A DNA stretch of 64,000 nucleotides from Aquilonibacter sp963703325 (GCA_963703325.1 OY969805.1:1364001-1428000); one strand, 5' to 3'. Numbered from the stretch's first letter, positions 43,498 to 53,081 are shown. Notes: a model not told the origin generated them from the sequence alone. A program made the numbers and translations.

Positions 43498-43504
43498 GGG
43501 CTCC

Positions 43505-43981
43505 TTATTGATTGATTACTGCCGCCTTTAACACACCATGCTTATCGACAGTTGCCCAGATAATGCCGCTGCCGAGCATCGACATGCCGTTGCGACAGAA
43601 TACCTCGTGGGGATTGGCCTGCTGTATCTGTCCGATCACGCCTTGCGTAAAGACCGTCGCATATCGAGCGTTAAGCGTCGCCGCGTCTTTGATGAACAGC
43701 GGCTTGGTCTTAACGTTGACGCGAAGCGGATATTGTACGAGCGACACCATCGCCGCGCGATTATTATCGCGGGCGGCCGCGACGATCGCTTGTTGGAACT
43801 TCACGCTTTGCTCGTATGTGCCGGATTGCGCGTCGCACTCCGACTCGGCCTCGACTGCGCCCTTGGCGTCCTTCATGACGACGTGTTCGACCCCGCCGCT
43901 TTCCGTTGTTATGTAGGCCGCACCGCCGGTGAATTGCACGATCCGGAGCGCCGCCAAAAGAACGACAAGGAGCGTTGCCAC
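43505..43981 (-). CDS. Secreted or membrane-anchored hypothetical protein
   Basis: 158 aa, GTG start directly after the stop of the preceding small reading frame. The N-terminal LLVVLLAALRIVQFTGGAAYI is a signal or anchor helix. The remainder has a pattern like an NTF2-like or lumazine-binding-type domain (QAIVAAARDNNRAAMVSLVQYPLRVN...), where the FCRNGMSMLGSGIIWATVD segment is the second strand pair. I do not assign a family. Upstream of the SDR on the same strand. Confidence 0.65.
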   Translation of the reverse strand: MATLLVVLLAALRIVQFTGGAAYITTESGGVEHVVMKDAKGAVEAESECDAQSGTYEQSVKFQQAIVAAARDNNRAAMVSLVQYPLRVNVKTKPLFIKDAATLNARYATVFTQGVIGQIQQANPHEVFCRNGMSMLGSGIIWATVDKHGVLKAAVINQ

Positions 43982-44218
43982 TTAACCGTGGCTGTCGATG
44001 CGGCTGCCGGTGCGCGTGTGGGCGCTTTGGAAGATGGCGTTTGCAGCCGGCGCGATAGCGTGCACCGTGTGAACATCCTGCGCTGCCTCGTGGCCGGCGG
44101 TCGCGTTGACGTCGCTTATCACATGGATTGGATAGGTTGGGAAGTCCGCGACGCCGTCATAGTTGGTGTGTACGGGAACGGAGTGAACGTTCATCAGCCA
44201 CCCTCGCGAAGCATCCAT
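43982..44218 (-). CDS. Small hypothetical protein, possibly coupled to 43505 gene
   Basis: 78 codons (or 70 from an internal ATG at 44194). Its stop TAA is followed immediately by the GTG of the next gene, which suggests translational coupling and is the main support. The sequence is His- and Ala-rich and has no recognised family. It may be a spurious reading frame. Confidence 0.3.
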   Translation of the reverse strand: MDASRGWLMNVHSVPVHTNYDGVADFPTYPIHVISDVNATAGHEAAQDVHTVHAIAPAANAIFQSAHTRTGSRIDSHG

Positions 44219-44272
44219 CCGTGGAGGCGTTGGGAGAGGATCTATTCGCGGGCTACGTGGCGGTCCCTCGAC

Positions 44273-45334
44273 CTACTTCGTGAGAACGAGCGCGTTGTTG
44301 ATTTGGCGGCCGGGGGAGACGAGGTATTTGCCGTTCGCCCACAAGCCGGTTGATGCGCCGCCGTCGAGATTCATGGCGTCGTAGGCGCCGAGTTTTTTCA
44401 TGATGTGCGCGCACTCGTCGAGCGAACCGCTGGCGACGGCGAAGATCAATTCGGATTGATCCTGACTCACGCCAACCATCGCGCGTTTGCCCGAACGAAA
44501 GACTTTGGGGTCGTGGAATCCCTCGGCCGCGGGATTCGCGTAGTCCATGCCTTCGACCAGTAATTGCGGTCCGCCGCCGATCGCTTCCCACGCGGTGGCG
44601 ATGCCCGGCGCCGAACCGTCCTCGGCATGCACCGTGTACGATGCGCGCCGGCCCACCCAGAAGTGTGACGCGACCTGATACTCGCCGCGGAAGTAGATCA
44701 CGTAGCCGTCGCTTGGAATGCGGGTTGGTCCGTAGTTGATTTGCGACACGACGCCGTCGGTCACTTGAATCTGCGGGCCGCCCGTCAAGCCGGTTGAGTG
44801 GCCCCACGCGGGCGTGAAGATGGTGATCGTTTCGCCGGTCGGTCCCGGAAGCCGATTGAACCAATAAGCATACCAGTTATTGGGATAGGTCGTGTTGCCG
44901 TCCAGCGAACCGTCGATGCGCAGCGGAATGCGTTCGATCGTCGCGTGATTGTCGCGATCGAAGTAGAGCACGCTACCGACGTCGCCCTTGAACACCATCG
45001 AGCCGTCGATCACCGTTGTTTGATCGAGATTCTTGCGCGGCACGTGTTTGGCGTAGGCTTCAAAATAACCGCCATTGACGGCGGCTATTGCGTTGTCGTG
45101 CTTGGCGATGTCGGAGAGCCACGCGGTGTCCCCGACGTCGGGACCCCCGAGCGCAGCGCGAACCTGCACACGATCGAGCCGGGCGATCACAAATTGAACG
45201 CGGCGGCCATCGATCATCGTTGCGCCGACGTTGAGTGCAGGTGCCCGGCGCGCGTCGATTGCGGTTGGCGACGATATAAACAAAACCGCCGCCGCAAGAA
45301 CGACGAGCCCGCGCAAAAGCCCGATTGCTTTCAC
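44273..45334 (-). CDS. Phosphodiester glycosidase-family exported protein
   Basis: 353 aa. An N-terminal signal (IGLLRGLVVLAAAVLFISS) precedes a NAGPA-like domain (PF09992): IAAVNGGYFEAY near residue 90, GGGPQLLVEG near 260, VGVSQDQSELIFAVA and AMNLDGGASTGLWANGK near the end, the usual metal-linked NGGYF and LDGGASTGL motifs. The family removes or cleaves phosphodiester-linked sugars; the exported location suggests action on wall or capsule material. Substrate unknown. It is transcribed away from the DMT gene. Confidence 0.85.
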   Translation of the reverse strand: MKAIGLLRGLVVLAAAVLFISSPTAIDARRAPALNVGATMIDGRRVQFVIARLDRVQVRAALGGPDVGDTAWLSDIAKHDNAIAAVNGGYFEAYAKHVPRKNLDQTTVIDGSMVFKGDVGSVLYFDRDNHATIERIPLRIDGSLDGNTTYPNNWYAYWFNRLPGPTGETITIFTPAWGHSTGLTGGPQIQVTDGVVSQINYGPTRIPSDGYVIYFRGEYQVASHFWVGRRASYTVHAEDGSAPGIATAWEAIGGGPQLLVEGMDYANPAAEGFHDPKVFRSGKRAMVGVSQDQSELIFAVASGSLDECAHIMKKLGAYDAMNLDGGASTGLWANGKYLVSPGRQINNALVLTK

Positions 45335-45443
45335 ACCTTAGTCATCGACGTTTGTCTGTGTCAGCATTAGGGCATTTATCGAACTCTAACGTCGATTCGC
45401 GAGCGCAGCAACCCAATCCGGCGCTCGATGGTTGGAGCGTGAC

Positions 45444-46364
45444 ATGTCCCACTTCCGCCTCGGCCTGCTTGCCGCGCTTGCCGCTACCGCCTCCTGGGGC
45501 GCAATGTTTCCCGTCATGAAGCACCTCGTCGTGGTGCTCGATCCGTATTGGCTGACATCGATTCGGTATATCGGCGCTGGTGCGATCTTTGCGATCATCC
45601 TGTTGATCGCCGAGGGGCCGCGCGCGTTCATCCTCGATCGACGCGGTTGGCTGCTCTGGGCGGTCGGCACCGCCGGCATCGCGGTCTTCAATCTTTTTGT
45701 GTTGAGCGGCCTCGAGCGCAGCAGCGCGCAACACGGCGCGCTGGTGGTGGCGACCGGTCCCGCGCTTGTGACGCTGATCCTCTGGTTGCGCGGAGGCAAC
45801 GCACCCACGCGACTGACGCTTGCCATGCTCGCGCTCGCGTTCGTGGGCGTGATGCTCGTCATCACCAACGGAAGTCTTGCATCACTCGCCGGCGGCTCCG
45901 CGCTCGGTGATGCGTTGGTCGCCGTGGGCGTTGCGGGTTTTGCGATCTACACGGCGTACACGCCGCTCTTCAGCGACTACTCGCGCTTACGCTTCGCGGC
46001 GCTCAGTGTCATCCTCGGAACCGTGTCGACGCTAATTGCCAGCGCCTTCGCGCAGATCGCCGGCGCCGCACACGTTCCGAGCGCGCCGGACATGTCGGTG
46101 ATCCTCGGGATGCTCTACTTGATTACTATCCCCGCAGTGCTGGCGTTCATTTTTTGGTCGTATGCGATCTCGGCCATCGGCGCGCAGAATACCGGGCTCT
46201 TCATGAATTTCGTGCCGATCGTCGCTTTCATCATCGGCATCTTTCTCGGCTCGCATTACTCCCCGATCGAATACGCCGGCGCTGCGCTAACCATCGCCGC
46301 ACTCGTGATCAATAACCTTGCGTCGCGCCCGGCAGCGGCTAGTTACCCGGGTCTTGAAACTTGA
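45444..46364 (+). CDS. EamA-family drug/metabolite exporter (DMT)
   Basis: 306 aa from ATG 45444, GGAG 7 nt upstream. Ten hydrophobic segments in two EamA-like halves: LGLLAALAATASWGAMFPVMKHL in the first, and ALVAVGVAGFAIYTAYTPLF, IPAVLAFIFWSYAISAIGAQNTGLFMNFVPIVAF in the second, the latter with the conserved A-x4-GAQNTGLF stretch. Transports an unknown small molecule. It converges on the ferritin-like gene with a 26-nt overlap. Confidence 0.88.
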   Translation: MSHFRLGLLAALAATASWGAMFPVMKHLVVVLDPYWLTSIRYIGAGAIFAIILLIAEGPRAFILDRRGWLLWAVGTAGIAVFNLFVLSGLERSSAQHGALVVATGPALVTLILWLRGGNAPTRLTLAMLALAFVGVMLVITNGSLASLAGGSALGDALVAVGVAGFAIYTAYTPLFSDYSRLRFAALSVILGTVSTLIASAFAQIAGAAHVPSAPDMSVILGMLYLITIPAVLAFIFWSYAISAIGAQNTGLFMNFVPIVAFIIGIFLGSHYSPIEYAGAALTIAALVINNLASRPAAASYPGLET

Positions 46365-48300
46365 TCCACCAGTGAGTACCGTCGCAGAACGGCTTGTTCT
46401 TCGAATGACCGCAGCGGCAGAGCGCATAGTGCTCGCGGCTCGCGCCTTGATTCATCGGCTCGCCTTCGAGCTCAATGCTGCCGCGCGCGTAGTAGCTTGC
46501 GTTCGCTGCCACGTAGATCTCCGATTCGCGTTCCTCGCCGGCGTACGCGACGCTGTCGCGAGCGAAGCCCAGCGCCCCCGACGGACACGCGCGCACGATT
46601 GTGACGATGTCGTCGGCATTCGCACCCTGCACGGTGACGAACGGTTCGCCGCTCGCATGAAAGACGCTCGGCAAGTGATCGGTGCAATTGCCGAAGTGGC
46701 AACACGTGCCGCGATTGTCGAGCACGGTAATGTCAACGGTTTCGTAGCGATCCAGGCGATCCGGCGTGCGTGCCGGGTCCTTGGCACTGTTGAAGCTGAT
46801 TCGCGCGTGCGTCCCGTCGCAGTACGGCTTGATGTTCGAGCCGCCGCAGCGGCACAACGCAACGATGGGTCGCACCGCCAGCGTCTCGCCTTTTGAGTTG
46901 GTGAGCTTGCGCAGATTGCGCACGATATACGGCCCGTCGATCTCCGGGCGAATCGTCGTGCGGACATTGCGCTCCCGGGCTTCCGAGCGAATCGACAGCG
47001 CAAATTGCGGTGGGATATACGGTCCAAGATGGTCGGCCACCGATTCGATCGCGGCCGCCGCTTCTTGCACTTCCTCAGGAAGGCTGGTTTCATCGGCGAG
47101 CTGCGTCAGGCGGGTCGAGAGATCGTAGAGGCGCTCGGAAAAGTAGATCCAGGCCGCCTGTTTGTGCGCGAGCAAGTGAATGCTGCGCGTGAACCCAAAG
47201 CCCGGGCCCGCATTCTTTCCCGGATATTCATGTCCGGCCGGCGTTTTCGCGAGCGCTTCGCCCAGCGGACGCAATCCTGACGCCATGATCCGCAACGTCC
47301 CGCGTGCCAGCATCCGCAGCTCTTCTTCGGTCTCATCTTCATGCGCGAAGAAGCGCGCGAGCATTGCGAGCATCAGCGCATACGCGCTGTTGAAAAGGCC
47401 GCCGAGCTCCTGCGCGACCGGATCCGTGATGCGGTTGGCGCCGGGGGTATCAGCGATACCGCGCGTACGCGGATTGCTCAGCAACGGACGGACCGGGTCG
47501 AACGCCCGTCCCTCGCGCTGCGCTGTTTCGAGCAGCGCGGCGTACTCGCGACGTATTCCATCGAAAACGCAGAAGTGCGCGTCGGGATGCTCTTTGGTGG
47601 GTGATTCGCCCTGCTCGATGATCATCTCGATTGCGCGCCGGGCCGATTCCACGTCGGTGACCGCGACGAGCTCTTTGGGGAAATCGAGGTACCGTGGATT
47701 CGCCTGGGCACCAGGATCCCCGATAAACAGCCGCTCCGGATAGATGCACGAATAAGCCGATTCGATTTTACGATAGAACTCGCCGATGGTGCGAAAATCG
47801 ACGTCGAACGGTTCGATCGTGTTTTGTTCGCGCAGAGTGTCGTCATCGGTGTGGTGCGCAACGCGCGAAAAGAGCGCGTCATAGTCCGCGGCGCGATCCT
47901 TGGGCAACACGCCGTCGTCGGGCATCTCGTAGCACACCAGCCGCTCGATCAACGCCATCGAAAATGGTTCGAGTGACATCTCGATGCCAAGCGGAAATGC
48001 GGTCGCCGGAATAGGGAAGTTGGATCGCGCAAAGTGCGCCGCACCGCCAACGGCCGTTGTGAGGTTGCACACTTGCGCGAGGTGCAGCATCTCTTCGATA
48101 GCGACGTGGGCAATTTTGCGCTTCCAGCCGCGAATGGCGTCCAGCTCGTCCGGCGTCATCCCGCCTTCACGCAAATCCGTCTTGAGCGAATAGCCGGCAT
48201 ACAGATAGACGCAGGCCAAGTTATGCTCGAGTTCCGATGCCCGCGTCAAGAGATAGAGCAGCTCTTCACGGGTCGTCACCGGCGCCACGGTGCTGGTCAT
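46339..48300 (-). CDS. Ferritin-like / CDGSH iron-sulfur / ferredoxin-like fusion
   Basis: 653 aa. Residues about 15-240 match the ferritin-like domain (PF12902) of VioB-type and related proteins (SELEHNLACVYLYAGYSLK, HVAIEEMLHLAQVCNLTTAVGG, with E/H metal ligands). Residues about 470-530 contain a CDGSH iron-sulfur motif (CRCGGSNIKPYCDGTH); about 545-600 a ferredoxin-like CCHFGNCTDHLPSVF segment and ACPSGAL; the C-terminus a second CDGSH motif (CRCGHSKNKPFCDGTH). Likely an electron-transfer or metal-handling oxidoreductase of unknown substrate. No signal peptide. Its stop region overlaps the DMT gene. Confidence 0.8.
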   Translation of the reverse strand: MTSTVAPVTTREELLYLLTRASELEHNLACVYLYAGYSLKTDLREGGMTPDELDAIRGWKRKIAHVAIEEMLHLAQVCNLTTAVGGAAHFARSNFPIPATAFPLGIEMSLEPFSMALIERLVCYEMPDDGVLPKDRAADYDALFSRVAHHTDDDTLREQNTIEPFDVDFRTIGEFYRKIESAYSCIYPERLFIGDPGAQANPRYLDFPKELVAVTDVESARRAIEMIIEQGESPTKEHPDAHFCVFDGIRREYAALLETAQREGRAFDPVRPLLSNPRTRGIADTPGANRITDPVAQELGGLFNSAYALMLAMLARFFAHEDETEEELRMLARGTLRIMASGLRPLGEALAKTPAGHEYPGKNAGPGFGFTRSIHLLAHKQAAWIYFSERLYDLSTRLTQLADETSLPEEVQEAAAAIESVADHLGPYIPPQFALSIRSEARERNVRTTIRPEIDGPYIVRNLRKLTNSKGETLAVRPIVALCRCGGSNIKPYCDGTHARISFNSAKDPARTPDRLDRYETVDITVLDNRGTCCHFGNCTDHLPSVFHASGEPFVTVQGANADDIVTIVRACPSGALGFARDSVAYAGEERESEIYVAANASYYARGSIELEGEPMNQGASREHYALCRCGHSKNKPFCDGTHWWIKFQDPGN

Positions 48301-48406
48301 GTGCCCTCGTTCGGCCGGCGCCCGAAGACCCTTGCTTTCGACCTAATTTTTACGGGGATTGTCGAACCGCGAAGGGGCGAAGCAGCCGAGCACGTACTGT
48401 CGCGGC

Positions 48407-48841
48407 ATGATGCTCTTAGCGGTGGCCCTAGCTACGCAACTCGAAGGCAAATGGTGGTGCACGACGGCAGCCGGGTCGGCGGTCGCGTCCACGTTTACCG
48501 TCGCACCCAACGGCAACATCAGCGATCGTATCGAGTTTGCTTCGTCGTCGAAGGGCGGATGGTATAACCAGACGTTCCGGTACGACGCGAAGACCGGCGT
48601 CTGGCACATCAGGAACGTGGGGTCGAACGGGACGGTCTTTACCGGCACGTCGGACGGCGGCGACCGTAAGCTCATCGAGATCAACGGGACGCAGAGCGAC
48701 GGCAAGTCCGCTCCGCCGACGCGCGAGCGCTTCATCTTCGCGTCGCCGCGGAACTTTAGCCTGTTGTGGGAAAAGGAGATCAAGGGCGACTGGCAGCTCG
48801 AGAGCTACTCCGACTGCACCCTTACTTCTAATCGAAAGTAA
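48407..48841 (+). CDS. Secreted hypothetical protein
   Basis: 144 aa from ATG 48407; the longer reading frame from 48359 is not preferred because the signal-like LLAVALATQ starts here. The mature part is beta-rich with Trp and Cys (KWWCTTAAG, GGWYNQTFRYDAKTGVWHIRNVG, SLLWEKEIKGDWQLESYSDC), typical of small exported beta-barrel-like domains. Two Cys could pair. No family recognised. Confidence 0.6.
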   Translation: MMLLAVALATQLEGKWWCTTAAGSAVASTFTVAPNGNISDRIEFASSSKGGWYNQTFRYDAKTGVWHIRNVGSNGTVFTGTSDGGDRKLIEINGTQSDGKSAPPTRERFIFASPRNFSLLWEKEIKGDWQLESYSDCTLTSNRK

Positions 48842-48889
48842 CAAAAGTCGTAAGGGGCTGGGCTCCGTAGCCGACGAATCAGCCCGGAA

Positions 48890-49534
48890 ATGCTCCGCCG
48901 AGTTCCGATCATTCTCGCCGCGCTGCTTTTGACTGCGCAAACCCCACCGCCCGCGACCGTTGCATCCGCCGGCATCCCGCCGGCGGTGATCATGTCGTAT
49001 TCCGGTCGCAACGCCGCCGTGCAGCACTTCACCTTCGACGTTGACGCGCGCATCGCGCTGCTTACGTTCCCGTGGATTCGCTTTACGTTGCACGGTCACG
49101 GCACCTATACGCGCGGCGGCGACTACAGCGTCCACTTCGACAACGTCCCGTGGTTTGGCAAGGGTTACGAAACGATGCCGATGAGCTCGCTCGACGTTGC
49201 GAATTGGCCGTCGTTGTACACGATGTCGGTTGCCGGTTCACAAGGCAGCGTCACGACGTTGTCGCTGCACGATGTGAAGAAGAGTCCGCTGCAAGAAGCG
49301 CGCGCGCAGATCGATGCTGCGCAAGGGCTCTTACAGATTCTCTACACCTATGATTACGGCGGGCACGTCAAACTTACGATCGTTCCACAATCTGTCGACG
49401 GGCTGTTCTTCCCAGGCTCAGAAGAAGCGGAAATCGTGATGCCGCACTATCGCGCGATGGCCTGGGCGACGTTCTCGAATTATCAAGTTGCGAAGCGATC
49501 GCCCGCGGTCTTCAACGTGACGGGAAAGCGGTGA
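48890..49534 (+). CDS. Exported hypothetical protein (LolA-like size class)
   Basis: 214 aa. Signal peptide RRVPIILAALLLTAQT. The rest is beta-rich (YSGRNAAVQHFTFDVDARIALLTFPWIRFTLHGHGTY, then LYTYDYGGHVKLTIVPQ). The overall pattern of paired strands could be LolA- or lipid-binding-like, but I cannot claim it. It lies 48 nt after the preceding secreted-protein gene on the same strand. Confidence 0.6.
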   Translation: MLRRVPIILAALLLTAQTPPPATVASAGIPPAVIMSYSGRNAAVQHFTFDVDARIALLTFPWIRFTLHGHGTYTRGGDYSVHFDNVPWFGKGYETMPMSSLDVANWPSLYTMSVAGSQGSVTTLSLHDVKKSPLQEARAQIDAAQGLLQILYTYDYGGHVKLTIVPQSVDGLFFPGSEEAEIVMPHYRAMAWATFSNYQVAKRSPAVFNVTGKR

Positions 49535-49547
49535 GTCGGACTCACTG

Positions 49548-50177
49548 TTAAGGCGAACTGCTCGGCGCGGCGCTAACTTGTGCCACCGCATCGTTGACGA
49601 ACTTCAAGACCACGATCGTGCCGGGCTTCGCGTCGACGTTGGTCCTCATTTGTTGCGAGAGCACGTAGCCGCCGGCGGCCCCGGCTAAGCCGCCATGGTG
49701 CTTGCCCGCAGCCATATGCCCGGCGATTGCTCCGCCAAGCACCATACCGAACGTCCGCCAGTGATGCGTCTTGGCATCGAAGGCGCTGATGTTGACGACG
49801 CGCACGTCGACTGGGGCGGTCGTTCCGTCGGGCATGCGAATATCGTCAAAAACCACGGTGAGCGCAGGCTTTTTGCCCAGGCCGGCCGCCGAGACGTTCT
49901 CGACATGCCCCTCGATCACGGCGCCGTGCAGCGCCGGTTCTTTGTCCATCAGCGTGTCGTGTTGCTTGAGGGTGAACGTGTCGCCGTCGTGGCTCTTGTT
50001 GGTCGCAATCTCTTGTTGCAGTGCTCCCTGGAATGTTGTGCCGGACTTGACCAGCACCGTGCCGCCCGCGGACGGCGCGCCGGTCACCGCGCTTTGCGTG
50101 GTGACGTTCGAACTTCTGCCGCAGGCGGTCAGTGCGACAAGCGCGGCGAGGCAAGCGGCGAAAACGATCTGCTTCAT
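49548..50177 (-). CDS. Lipoprotein with glycine-zipper segment
   Basis: 209 aa from ATG 50177. Signal MKQIVFAACLAALVALTAC ends in a lipobox (LTAC). The mature part has a low-complexity linker and beta-rich VLVKSGTTFQGALQQEIATNKSHDGDTFTLKQHD, then a Gly zipper (GMVLGGAIAGHMAAGKHHGG, AGAAGGYVLSQ). Likely anchored at the inner or outer membrane; function unknown. A longer reading frame upstream (to 50306) overlaps the divergent korA start region and lacks a signal. Confidence 0.7.
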   Translation of the reverse strand: MKQIVFAACLAALVALTACGRSSNVTTQSAVTGAPSAGGTVLVKSGTTFQGALQQEIATNKSHDGDTFTLKQHDTLMDKEPALHGAVIEGHVENVSAAGLGKKPALTVVFDDIRMPDGTTAPVDVRVVNISAFDAKTHHWRTFGMVLGGAIAGHMAAGKHHGGLAGAAGGYVLSQQMRTNVDAKPGTIVVLKFVNDAVAQVSAAPSSSP

Positions 50178-50256
50178 GGCTGCCGAGTTGGGTTCTAGCG
50201 GCAGGAGTCCTCCGAACGGGGCAGGGCTGGCGCCCAAAGCCACAAAGGTAGCATTA

Positions 50257-52074
50257 ATGCACCAACGGGTCACCAACGATTTCACCATCCGCGTCGCCAC
50301 GGTCAACGGTTCCGGCAGTCAGTCTTCGAATCTCGTTCTGACGAACGCGATCTTTCGTCTTGGCATACCGGTCGCGCCGAAGAACGTCTTCCCTTCGAAC
50401 ATCGAAGGATTGCCGACGTGGTTCGACGTGCGCATTTCCTCAAAAGGCTATCAGTGCCGCACGCGCGACGTCGATCTGCTCGTTGCGCTCAACACCGCAA
50501 CGTGGCGTAACGACATCGCCGGCGTGAAGCCGGGCGGCGCAGTGATCCACGAAGCGACCTATCCGGTGTCGGGCGAAAGCCTGCGCGACGACGTCGTGTA
50601 CTATCCGGTGCCGTTCAACGAACTGGCAAAGACGCACTTCAGCGACGGCACGCTGCGCAAGTACTTGCTCAACATGATCTACGTTGGCGTCGTCGCCGAG
50701 CTGCTCGGCATCGGTGAAGCCGACGTCGAAGCCGCGATCGCCGGGCAGTTCAAAAAGAAGGCGAAAGCCGCCGCCACGAACGTCGAGGCGGTGCGCATCG
50801 GCTTTACCTACGCGCGCGAAAACCTGAAGAAAGCCGACCGTTTTGCGCTCGAACCGATAGCCGGCAAAACCGACGGCTATTCATTCCTCGACGGCAATCG
50901 CGCGGCCGCACTCGGGTGCATCATGGGCGGCTGCACGGTCGCCGCGTGGTACCCGATCACCCCGTCGTCGTCGCTGTGCGAGAATTTCATCGCGCTGGCC
51001 GACAAGTATCGCGTCGATCCGCAGACCGGCGAGCGGCGCGTCGCCATCGTCCAAGCCGAAGACGAACTTGCCGCCATCGGGATGGTGCTCGGCGCGGGCT
51101 GGGCCGGCGCGCGGGCGATGACGTCAACCTCGGGACCGGGCATCTCGCTGATGGCCGAGTGGGCCGGGTACGGTTACTACGCCGAAGTGCCGGCGGTGAT
51201 TTTTGACGTGCAGCGCGCGGGGCCGTCGACCGGTTTGCCGACGCGCACGATGCAAGGCGATGTTTCGTTTGCCTATACGCTCTCGCACGGCGACACCAAG
51301 CATATCGTGCTGCTGCCGGCGACGGTGCAAGAAGCCTACGAGATGTCGATGGAAGCCTTCGATCTTGCCGACCGCTTTCAAACGCCGATCTTCGTGCTCT
51401 CCGATCTCGATCTCGGGATGAATTCGTGGATGGTGAAACCGCTGCCCTATCCGGACAAGCCGTTCGATCGCGGCAAGGTGCTCACCGAAAAAGATCTCAA
51501 CAAACTCGAGGGCTGGGGCCGTTATCGCGACGTCGATCGCGACGGCATTCCGTATCGGACGCTGCCGGGCACGAACCACAACGCCGCCGGCTACTTCACG
51601 CGCGGCACCGGCCACGACGAAGAAGCGCGCTATTCCGAAATGCCCGACGTGTGGCAGCGCAATCTCGACCGCCTGGTGCGTAAGCATGAGACGGCGCGCA
51701 CGATCGTGCCGCAGCCGGTCGTCGAGGAGCACGGTGCCGGGATCGGCATCATCGCCTATGGGACGACGCATCACGCGGTGATCGAGGCACGCGATATTTT
51801 GCGAGAAAATGGTCTGGAAACCGACTATTTACGCGTACGCGCGTTGCCGTTTGCACCCGAAGTCGCGACGTTTATTGCGCGCCACGAGCGCGTCTACGTG
51901 ATCGAGCAAAATCGCGACGGCCAGCTCTTCGGGCTGCTGCGCATCGAGTTGCCCGACCATCTGATCTCACGGATCCAATCGGTCCGTCACTACAACGGCG
52001 TGCCCATCGATGCGCACGCCATCATCGATCCGCTATTGGAAGCCGAGCGCGAGCCGGCTGTGGTTGCTGAATGA
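50257..52074 (+). CDS. korA: 2-oxoacid:ferredoxin oxidoreductase, gamma-alpha fusion (KorA-like)
   Basis: 605 aa from ATG 50257. The N-terminal ~180 residues are the gamma domain (VNGSGSQSSNLVLTNAIFRLG, LPTWFDVRISSKGY). The following alpha part has ITPSSSLCENF, VQAEDELAAIGMVLGAGWAGARAMTSTSGPGISLMAEWAGYGYYAEVPAV, and LPTRTMQGD, followed by a C-terminal domain. With the beta subunit next, it makes acyl-CoA from 2-oxoacids (2-oxoglutarate best fit) using ferredoxin and TPP. The exact substrate cannot be fixed. The 4-nt overlap with korB supports coupling. It is divergent from the lipoprotein gene. Confidence 0.9.
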   Translation: MHQRVTNDFTIRVATVNGSGSQSSNLVLTNAIFRLGIPVAPKNVFPSNIEGLPTWFDVRISSKGYQCRTRDVDLLVALNTATWRNDIAGVKPGGAVIHEATYPVSGESLRDDVVYYPVPFNELAKTHFSDGTLRKYLLNMIYVGVVAELLGIGEADVEAAIAGQFKKKAKAAATNVEAVRIGFTYARENLKKADRFALEPIAGKTDGYSFLDGNRAAALGCIMGGCTVAAWYPITPSSSLCENFIALADKYRVDPQTGERRVAIVQAEDELAAIGMVLGAGWAGARAMTSTSGPGISLMAEWAGYGYYAEVPAVIFDVQRAGPSTGLPTRTMQGDVSFAYTLSHGDTKHIVLLPATVQEAYEMSMEAFDLADRFQTPIFVLSDLDLGMNSWMVKPLPYPDKPFDRGKVLTEKDLNKLEGWGRYRDVDRDGIPYRTLPGTNHNAAGYFTRGTGHDEEARYSEMPDVWQRNLDRLVRKHETARTIVPQPVVEEHGAGIGIIAYGTTHHAVIEARDILRENGLETDYLRVRALPFAPEVATFIARHERVYVIEQNRDGQLFGLLRIELPDHLISRIQSVRHYNGVPIDAHAIIDPLLEAEREPAVVAE

Positions 52075-53081
52075 GCGTCAATATCATCGGTCTCTCCCGC
52101 GACGTCTACAAGGGTTTGCCGACCACGTTGTGTGCCGGTTGCGGACACAACTCGATCACCAACCATTTGATCAAAGCGTTGTACGAATACGGTGTCGCGC
52201 CGCATCTGCTCGCAAAGATGAGCGGTATCGGGTGCTCTTCGAAAACACCGGCGTACTTCGTCGAGCAGGCGCACGGCTTCAACGGCGTGCACGGCCGTAT
52301 GCCGTCGGCGGCGACCGGCGCCAAACTTGCCAATCGCGAGATGCTGGTGCTGGGCGTCAGCGGCGACGGTGACACCGCCAGCATCGGTCTGGGCCAGTAC
52401 GCGCACATGGTCCGGCGCAACGTCGATTGCGTCTACATTATCGAGAACAACGGTGTGTACGGCTTGACCAAAGGGCAGTTCTCGGCAACCGCCGACGTCG
52501 GCTCGACGCTCAAGAACGGTACGCCCAACGAATTTTCGACCATCGACGTGTGCGGTCTGGCGATTGAACTCGGCGCGACCTTCGTCGCGCGCTCGTTCTC
52601 GGGCGACGGCAAGCAGCTCGTGCCGCTGCTCCAGGCGGCGTTTTCGCATCGCGGCACCTCAATCATCGATATCATCAGCCCGTGTGTGACCTTCAACGAT
52701 CATGAAGGCTCGACCAAGAGCTACGCCTACGTGAAAGATCACGAGTTGACGCTCAACGCGCCCGACTTCATTCGCCCGCGCGAAGAGATCACGGTCGACT
52801 ACGAGCCCGGCACCGTGCAAGACATCCAACTCGAGGACGGTTCGCGCGTGCTGTTACGAAAGGTCGATCACGATTACGACGCGACCAGCCGCATCGGCGC
52901 GCTCGGCGTGATCCACGACACGCGTACGCGTGGCGAGTTCGTAACCGGATTGCTCTTCGTCGATACCAACGTGCCGGATCTCAACGAACGGGAAAAGCTC
53001 ACGCAGACGCCGCTGCGAGATCTCAAAGAGGATGAGCTGCGCATCAGCCGCGACCAGTGGGACGCGCTGTTTACGTCTTAA
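52071..53081 (+). CDS. korB: 2-oxoacid:ferredoxin oxidoreductase beta subunit (KorB-like)
   Basis: 336 aa. TPP-binding subunit: iron-sulfur ligand region TTLCAGCGHNSITNHLI, KMSGIGCSSKTPAYF, TPP/Mg site SGDGDTASIGLGQYAHMVRRN, and NNGVYGLTKGQFSAT. Cys residues at 21, 24 and later could coordinate a 4Fe-4S cluster. Overlaps korA by 4 nt. The DUF4870 gene converges, with an 11-nt overlap at the stop. Confidence 0.9.
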   Translation: MSVNIIGLSRDVYKGLPTTLCAGCGHNSITNHLIKALYEYGVAPHLLAKMSGIGCSSKTPAYFVEQAHGFNGVHGRMPSAATGAKLANREMLVLGVSGDGDTASIGLGQYAHMVRRNVDCVYIIENNGVYGLTKGQFSATADVGSTLKNGTPNEFSTIDVCGLAIELGATFVARSFSGDGKQLVPLLQAAFSHRGTSIIDIISPCVTFNDHEGSTKSYAYVKDHELTLNAPDFIRPREEITVDYEPGTVQDIQLEDGSRVLLRKVDHDYDATSRIGALGVIHDTRTRGEFVTGLLFVDTNVPDLNEREKLTQTPLRDLKEDELRISRDQWDALFTS

